36,635 bases of DNA from Methanobacteriota archaeon. GTDB lineage: Archaea > Thermoplasmatota > Poseidoniia > Poseidoniales > Poseidoniaceae. The DNA is taken from contig NZRR01000021.1 of assembly GCA_002696315.1 (NCBI GenBank), positions 46,419-83,053 of the forward strand, in the 5' to 3' direction. Positions 33,792 to 36,635 of the stretch are shown in pieces. Both the position numbers and the translations under genes were made by a program. The notes beneath the pieces were generated by a model, which did no database searches, was not told where the DNA came from, and saw nothing but the letters and a program-made list of their open reading frames with translations. Each line of letters starts with the position of its first letter. The first letter of the stretch is position 1.

Positions 33792-35111
33792 ATGCGCCAC
33801 CTAGTTATCGGCATAGGAGATTTGGCACATTTAGATGATGGAACTAGTGGTTTAATTAACGGCAATCAAATGAGCGATGAAAATAAATTAATTTCAAAAA
33901 ACATGGGCATCTTAATTAATGATGGAATTATTGAAAAAGTTCAACCTCAAGAAGAGTTGATTGATGAATATATACCATCAATGAGCAAAAATTTACAAAA
34001 AAATTTTGAAATTCTTGAGATTAATAATATAAAAATTACAAATGCAGGAGGAAATGCCGTAATTCCTGGATTAATCGATAGTCATACACACCTAATTTGG
34101 AGTGGAGATCGATCTAATGAAGTTAGTTTGAGAATGAAGGGGATGAGCTATAGAGAAATTTCTGAAATGGGCGGAGGCATAAAACATACAGTCACAGAAA
34201 CCAGAAAATCCAATGAAGATTTGTTAATAGATTTAGGGGCAAGAAGATTAAAAGAGGCATTAAGAAATGGAACCACGGCTATGGAAGCGAAATCCGGTTA
34301 TGGGTTAAATACTGAATCTGAATTAAGATTGACATCAATTATGAATGATTTGTCAATTGATAAAAATAACCCCTCAATAGATATTACTTGGATGGGCGCT
34401 CACGACATCCCTCCAAAAATCGATAATAAAAAAATTTCAAAATCAGAATATATTGAAGAGCTGATTAATATCCAACTTCCTGAAATTATAGAACAAGGAT
34501 ATGCAAGAAACTGTGATGTTTTTTGTGAACCAGGTTGGTTTAGTATTGAAGAAACTGAAAGAATAATTGATGCTTCATCTAAAGCAGGACTTTCCATTAG
34601 ATTACATATTGATGAGTTCTCCAATGGGAATGGTGCCGAATTAGCAGCTAAAAAAAATGTTGAAACGGCAGATCATGCACTGTACAGTACAGACGAAGGA
34701 AGAGAGAAAATGGCTAAATCAAATGTCATTCAAGGATTCTTACCTGGTGCACCATATACAATGGGACTTGACAAGTGGCCTCCAATTAATCAATGTATAG
34801 AAAACGAACAACCATGGACAATTTCTACAGATTTTAACCCAAATTGTAGAATTCTAAGTTTACCATCAATAGCTTCAATTTGTGTACAAAGATTAGGAGT
34901 TAATCCATTAGCAACCTTATGTGCAGCCACAAGAAATGCTGCAAGTTCTGTAGTTCATAGAACAGAAAAGCCACATGGTATGATTAAAGAAGGATATGTA
35001 GCTAATATCAATATATTGAATGGAGAAAAATGGCAAGGTTGGTGTTTACAACAAGGTTCATCACCTTTCAAAGCTACTATACTGGAAGGTAATACTGTAA
35101 TACATAATTAG
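33792..35111 (+). CDS. hutI: Imidazolonepropionase
   Basis: Hydrolyses imidazolonepropionate to N-formimino-L-glutamate, third step of histidine breakdown. The 439-residue amidohydrolase has the metal-binding DSHTHLIWSGDRSNE (96-110, His98 and His100), EAKSGYGLNTESELR for substrate, WMGAHDIPP with a third metal ligand, LHIDEF, and STDFNPN with the catalytic Asp. It is slightly longer than the usual 400-420, mostly in the N-terminal beta region (about residues 20-85). The product is used by the formiminotransferase at 956-1984, but the genes lie over 30 kb apart, unlike a compact hut operon. It is divergent from kae1. Confidence 0.94.
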   Translation: MRHLVIGIGDLAHLDDGTSGLINGNQMSDENKLISKNMGILINDGIIEKVQPQEELIDEYIPSMSKNLQKNFEILEINNIKITNAGGNAVIPGLIDSHTHLIWSGDRSNEVSLRMKGMSYREISEMGGGIKHTVTETRKSNEDLLIDLGARRLKEALRNGTTAMEAKSGYGLNTESELRLTSIMNDLSIDKNNPSIDITWMGAHDIPPKIDNKKISKSEYIEELINIQLPEIIEQGYARNCDVFCEPGWFSIEETERIIDASSKAGLSIRLHIDEFSNGNGAELAAKKNVETADHALYSTDEGREKMAKSNVIQGFLPGAPYTMGLDKWPPINQCIENEQPWTISTDFNPNCRILSLPSIASICVQRLGVNPLATLCAATRNAASSVVHRTEKPHGMIKEGYVANINILNGEKWQGWCLQQGSSPFKATILEGNTVIHN

Positions 35112-35178
35112 TTAATATAAATCGCATTAAAAAATAAATATCAGGTTAATAGAATAAAAATAGAAGTTCAGTGATAGT

Positions 35179-35478
35179 ATGCTAATGGAAACAATTGTTT
35201 GCTCAGCCAAAAGTGGTAATGAAAAGAGATTAAGGAAATTATTAGAAACAAGAATAACATTCAGGAAAAGATTTGATTCATGCCATAATGCCTGGGTATG
35301 TCAATCTGCAGATGGATCTGGAACTTTTCTAGTCCAATCTATTTATTCAACAGAAGAAGCATGGAAAAAAATTTCTGAGAAGATTCAAGAAAAATTAGAT
35401 CCTAAAGATGGTGGCATAGAATCTTGCCTACTTGGTCCTCCTTTGGTTGGTATGTTCATTTTTGAAGGAGAAATATAA
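35179..35478 (+). CDS. Small protein of unknown function, possible dimeric alpha-beta barrel fold
   Basis: A 99-residue protein I do not recognise. The alternation ETIVCSAKSG / KRLRKLLETRI / WVCQSADGSGTFLVQSIYST / AWKKISEKIQEKL / GPPLVGMFIFEGE resembles the strand-helix-strand-strand-helix-strand order of ABM-type dimeric alpha-beta barrels, but no catalytic residue is evident. ATG codons at 35179 and 35185 compete; neither has a strong binding site. It follows hutI after 67 bases and may share its transcript. The family guess is tentative. Confidence 0.6.
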   Translation: MLMETIVCSAKSGNEKRLRKLLETRITFRKRFDSCHNAWVCQSADGSGTFLVQSIYSTEEAWKKISEKIQEKLDPKDGGIESCLLGPPLVGMFIFEGEI

Positions 35479-35518
35479 CAAAGTATCTCCAGTCATTTCA
35501 TAATTATGTATACTATTG

Positions 35519-35542
35519 GGCGTATAATGTATATTATGCGCC
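35519..35542. repeat. Inverted repeat with 10-bp arms
   Basis: GGCGTATAAT (35519-35528) pairs with ATTATGCGCC (35533-35542) around the loop GTAT; nine Watson-Crick pairs and one G-T (G-U in RNA) pair. TT/AA pairs extend it across one mismatch. It lies 41 bases after the 99-residue gene. No T-run follows, so termination is less likely than a protein-binding site or an RNA stem. Confidence 0.55.
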
Positions 35543-35605
35543 AAATATGTGATATGATGAGGAATAATCCGAATATGATTAAATTTACAAATGCCATTCA
35601 GTACA

Positions 35606-35645
35606 ACGTTTAGAGTATTAATTTAATACTCTAAATGTGTTTTTT
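35606..35645 (+). terminator. Strong hairpin plus T-run, terminator-like
   Basis: TTTAGAGTATTA (35609-35620) and TAATACTCTAAA (35624-35635) form a perfect 12-bp stem with loop ATT. Extending through a G-T pair and two more pairs gives about 15 bp (35606-35638). Six T residues follow at 35640-35645. It probably ends plus-strand transcripts from hutI and the 99-residue gene, or those of a small RNA starting upstream. Archaeal terminators often need only the T-run, so the long stem is unusual and may have another job. Confidence 0.5.
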
Positions 35646-35719
35646 CTAAAATATTACTCATTACACCCCCCCCATTAATACAAATTTTCTTGAAAAGATG
35701 AAATGTTCATAATCATGTT

Positions 35720-35742
35720 TCTCCTCTCAAGGCATGAGGAGA
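35720..35742 (+). promoter_or_regulatory. Hairpin that would sequester the ribosome binding site of the zinc-ribbon gene
   Basis: TCTCCTC (35720-35726) is the exact complement of GAGGAGA (35736-35742), separated by nine bases. The 3' arm contains GGAG, the ribosome binding site, placed five bases before the ATG at 35747. In RNA, folding would hide the binding site, and opening it would permit translation. This is a direct sequence observation; regulation itself is inference. Confidence 0.5.
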
Positions 35743-35746
35743 GTAA

Positions 35747-35899
35747 ATGTCAAAATACGAAGGCTTCTGTTTGAAATGCAAAATATACGGACTCATTAAA
35801 GATCCAAAAATATTCACAATGAGTAACGGAAGGAAAAGAGCAGCAGGGACTTGTTCAGAAAATGGATGCGATGGTAAAATTTCAAAAATCATCGGATGA
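35747..35899 (+). CDS. DUF5679-like zinc-ribbon protein (50 aa)
   Basis: Short frame ATG at 35747, TGA at 35897-35899, encoding 50 residues. It begins MSKYEGFCLKCKIYGLIKDP and has the pattern CLKC (Cys8, Cys11) ... MSNGRKRAAGTCSENGC (Cys36, Cys41) then DGKISKIIG. This fits the DUF5679 type: a CxxC, a strand ending in NGR.A..G.C, and a second cysteine pair, here CxxxxC rather than CxxC. Such proteins are common in archaea and tiny zinc-binding; function unknown. A good ribosome binding site GGAG precedes it inside a hairpin. tRNA-Val follows 47 bases downstream. Confidence 0.8.
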   Translation: MSKYEGFCLKCKIYGLIKDPKIFTMSNGRKRAAGTCSENGCDGKISKIIG

Positions 35900-35946
35900 G
35901 CTAAACCGATTTTGATAAATAGATTTTCTGACACCCCCTAATTATC

Positions 35947-36019
35947 GGGCTCGTGGTCTAGGGGTTATGACGTTGCCTTGACATGGCAAAGATCGCCAGT
36001 TCAATTCTGGCCGAGCCCA
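35947..36019 (+). tRNA. tRNA-Val (anticodon GAC)
   Basis: A 73-nt cloverleaf. The acceptor arm GGGCTCG (35947-35953) pairs with CGAGCCC (36012-36018), discriminator A at 36019. The anticodon stem TTGCC/GGCAA encloses TTGACAT, giving anticodon GAC, read as valine (GUC/GUU). The T-stem GCCAG/CTGGC encloses TTCAATT. CCA is not encoded. No intron is seen. A T-rich stretch (36026-36034) just after the gene may end transcription. Confidence 0.95.
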
Positions 36020-36070
36020 CTGTAACTTGTTTTATCTTCACTTATATCTAATAAAAAAATATTAGTCGAA

Positions 36071-36442
36071 TTATTCTTCTTGTAATTCTTTTTCAGCATA
36101 GGCCGCTTTAGTTTCAAACCCAAGAGGTGCATCTTCGAAATCATCGATACTAAAATCAGTACTCCCCCCACCCCAAGATCTCGTATTATCTTCAATTTCG
36201 ATTTCTTCTAAATCATCCTCTGGTATTTCAGAGTGTGGATTTAAGCTATACATCCCTGGATCAATTGGTTTTGATTTAGTTACCACCACTTTTTGTTGAG
36301 GTTTAACTTCTCTTTCAACTAATATTTCCTGATTAAAGAAAATTCCACACTCAGGGCAACGAGACTGATTGATGGAATGGATCGCCCCACAAGTGGGACA
36401 TATGGCTTTATCAAGATATACATCTAAAGGATCTTTTGTCAT
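36071..36442 (-). CDS. Zinc-ribbon protein with acidic C-terminus
   Basis: A 123-residue protein if read from the ATG complementing 36440-36442. A TTG nine bases upstream would overlap the neighbour and is less likely. CPTCGAIHSINQSRCPECG near the N-terminus (about residues 15-33) is a four-cysteine zinc ribbon. A basic linker (VEREVKPQQKVVVTKSKP) and a Glu/Asp-rich tail of about 60 residues follow. No family recognised beyond the zinc ribbon; such proteins often contact nucleic acid or other proteins. It starts 5 bases after the stop of the acidic gene that runs off the window, so they share a transcript. Confidence 0.72.
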   Translation of the reverse strand: MTKDPLDVYLDKAICPTCGAIHSINQSRCPECGIFFNQEILVEREVKPQQKVVVTKSKPIDPGMYSLNPHSEIPEDDLEEIEIEDNTRSWGGGSTDFSIDDFEDAPLGFETKAAYAEKELQEE

Positions 36443-36447
36443 AAAAA

Positions 36448-36635
36448 TCAATCTTCAAGGAAAATCATATCAAATTCAACTTCAACTTCATCACCATCAT
36501 CTAAAAGTACTACTACAATTTCATCATCATCTTCTTCAATGAATTCAATTATTTTTCCAAATGCTTCTTCACCATCACCCAAGTCAACACCGACTCTATC
36601 GCCAACATCAACACCTTCATCTTCTTCTTCAACTT
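36448..36635 (-). CDS. Acidic protein, C-terminal part only (truncated by window edge)
   Basis: The minus-strand frame is open from the window end and stops at TGA (36448-36450). The visible 62 residues are very acidic: VEEEDEGVDVGDRVGVDLGD at the edge, then GEEAFGKIIEFIEEDDDEIVV and DDGDEVEVEFDMIFLED at the end. GDRVGVDL...GKIIEF...EIVVVLLDDGDEVEVEF has the short-strand rhythm of SH3/Tudor-like barrels. The family cannot be named. The zinc-ribbon gene follows 5 bases later on the same strand. Confidence 0.65.
   Translation of the reverse strand, partial: VEEEDEGVDVGDRVGVDLGDGEEAFGKIIEFIEEDDDEIVVVLLDDGDEVEVEFDMIFLED

Larger units (their letters stand above)
35479..35746. other. Intergenic region with three inverted repeats and an 8-C run
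   Basis: There is no supportable plus- or minus-strand gene in these 268 bases; a 73-residue minus-strand frame is only the shadow of the zinc-ribbon gene. From left to right it holds an inverted repeat (35519-35542), a long hairpin followed by T residues (35606-35645), a run of eight C (35666-35673), notable in such AT-rich DNA, and a hairpin immediately before the zinc-ribbon gene (35720-35742). It may encode a structured RNA leader or an independent small RNA; this is inference. Confidence 0.4.

Noticed and set aside
35550-35580. C/D box small RNA suggested by ATGATGA
   Set aside because: No matching CTGA box D at a suitable distance and no C'/D' pair was seen.
35713-35934. 73-residue minus-strand frame
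   Set aside because: It is opposite the zinc-ribbon gene, which has a cysteine signature and a good ribosome binding site; the minus frame shows no family features.
36048-36065. Inverted repeat CTAATA-A6-TATTAG between tRNA-Val and the zinc-ribbon gene as a terminator
   Set aside because: Six-base A/T arms are expected by chance in this DNA; too weak to list as a feature.
1-36635. CRISPR array, insertion sequence, integrase or prophage
   Set aside because: No regularly spaced direct repeats, transposase or integrase motifs, or phage structural genes found on either strand.

Overview
This window looks like chromosomal DNA from an uncultured, AT-rich marine archaeon. By eye about one third of bases are G+C. 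The archaeal evidence is a proteasome-activating ATPase ending in an HbYX docking tail, archaeal/eukaryal ribosomal proteins S19e, L39e, L31e and S17e, a Kae1-type t6A enzyme, A/T-rich TATA-like promoters and GGTGAT-type ribosome binding sites. Mixed with these are bacterial-type genes: Ni superoxide dismutase, GTP cyclohydrolase I, folate-linked histidine breakdown, and methylmalonyl-CoA mutase. That mix, together with large secreted proteins and TPR proteins, fits Marine Group II/III Euryarchaeota (Thermoplasmatota, Poseidoniales-like). The placement is inference; no search was run. I see no insertion sequence, integrase, CRISPR array or clear prophage.

Layout. 1-2617 (+): 3' part of PAN, then glutamate formiminotransferase and formimino-THF cyclodeaminase. 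2632-3594 (-): a D-3-phosphoglycerate dehydrogenase-like enzyme, divergent from sodN and its processing peptidase (3673-4476, +). 4532-5635 (+): unknown membrane protein. 5639-11266 (-): A-type Fe-S carrier, YdeP-like molybdopterin oxidoreductase, FdhD, and a TPR protein. 11411-11956 (+): NADPH-dependent FMN reductase-like flavoprotein. 11958-17172 (-): PqqD-like protein, a 57-residue membrane protein, a 1211-residue secreted/anchored protein and a two-TM protein. 17284-19458 (+): S19e, L39e, L31e, S17e, an unknown small protein, and a TrmJ-family methyltransferase. 19465-20295 (-) pirin and 20398-22155 (+) a His-rich TPR protein are divergent. 22241-33770 (-) is a block of 14 minus-strand genes: Kae1, a K/E-rich protein, SlyD, methylmalonyl-CoA mutase and epimerase, two membrane proteins, an ABC-2 exporter, and an RHH regulator followed by folE-queE-queC-queD. 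33792-35478 (+): imidazolonepropionase and a small unknown protein. 35479-35746 holds strong inverted repeats. Then come a DUF5679-like zinc ribbon (+), tRNA-Val(GAC) (+), and two acidic or zinc-ribbon minus-strand genes that run off the window.

How the genes work together. HutI feeds formiminoglutamate to the formiminotransferase/cyclodeaminase pair at the other end of the window, giving glutamate, ammonia and methenyl-THF. SodN and its S26 peptidase form a processing pair. FdhD likely sulfurates the cofactor of the adjacent molybdoenzyme. Epimerase and mutase interconvert methylmalonyl-CoA and succinyl-CoA. FolE, QueD, QueE and QueC make preQ0, the archaeosine precursor.

Most notable: the preQ0 cassette is preceded by an unlisted RHH regulator gene with a palindrome/tandem-repeat operator candidate. 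Its QueC has lost all four zinc-knuckle cysteines, and its QueD lacks the third zinc histidine. The methylmalonyl-CoA epimerase has Gln-Gln where the metal-binding His-His is expected. The 35.5-35.75 kb gap carries three hairpins, one of which would hide a ribosome binding site.
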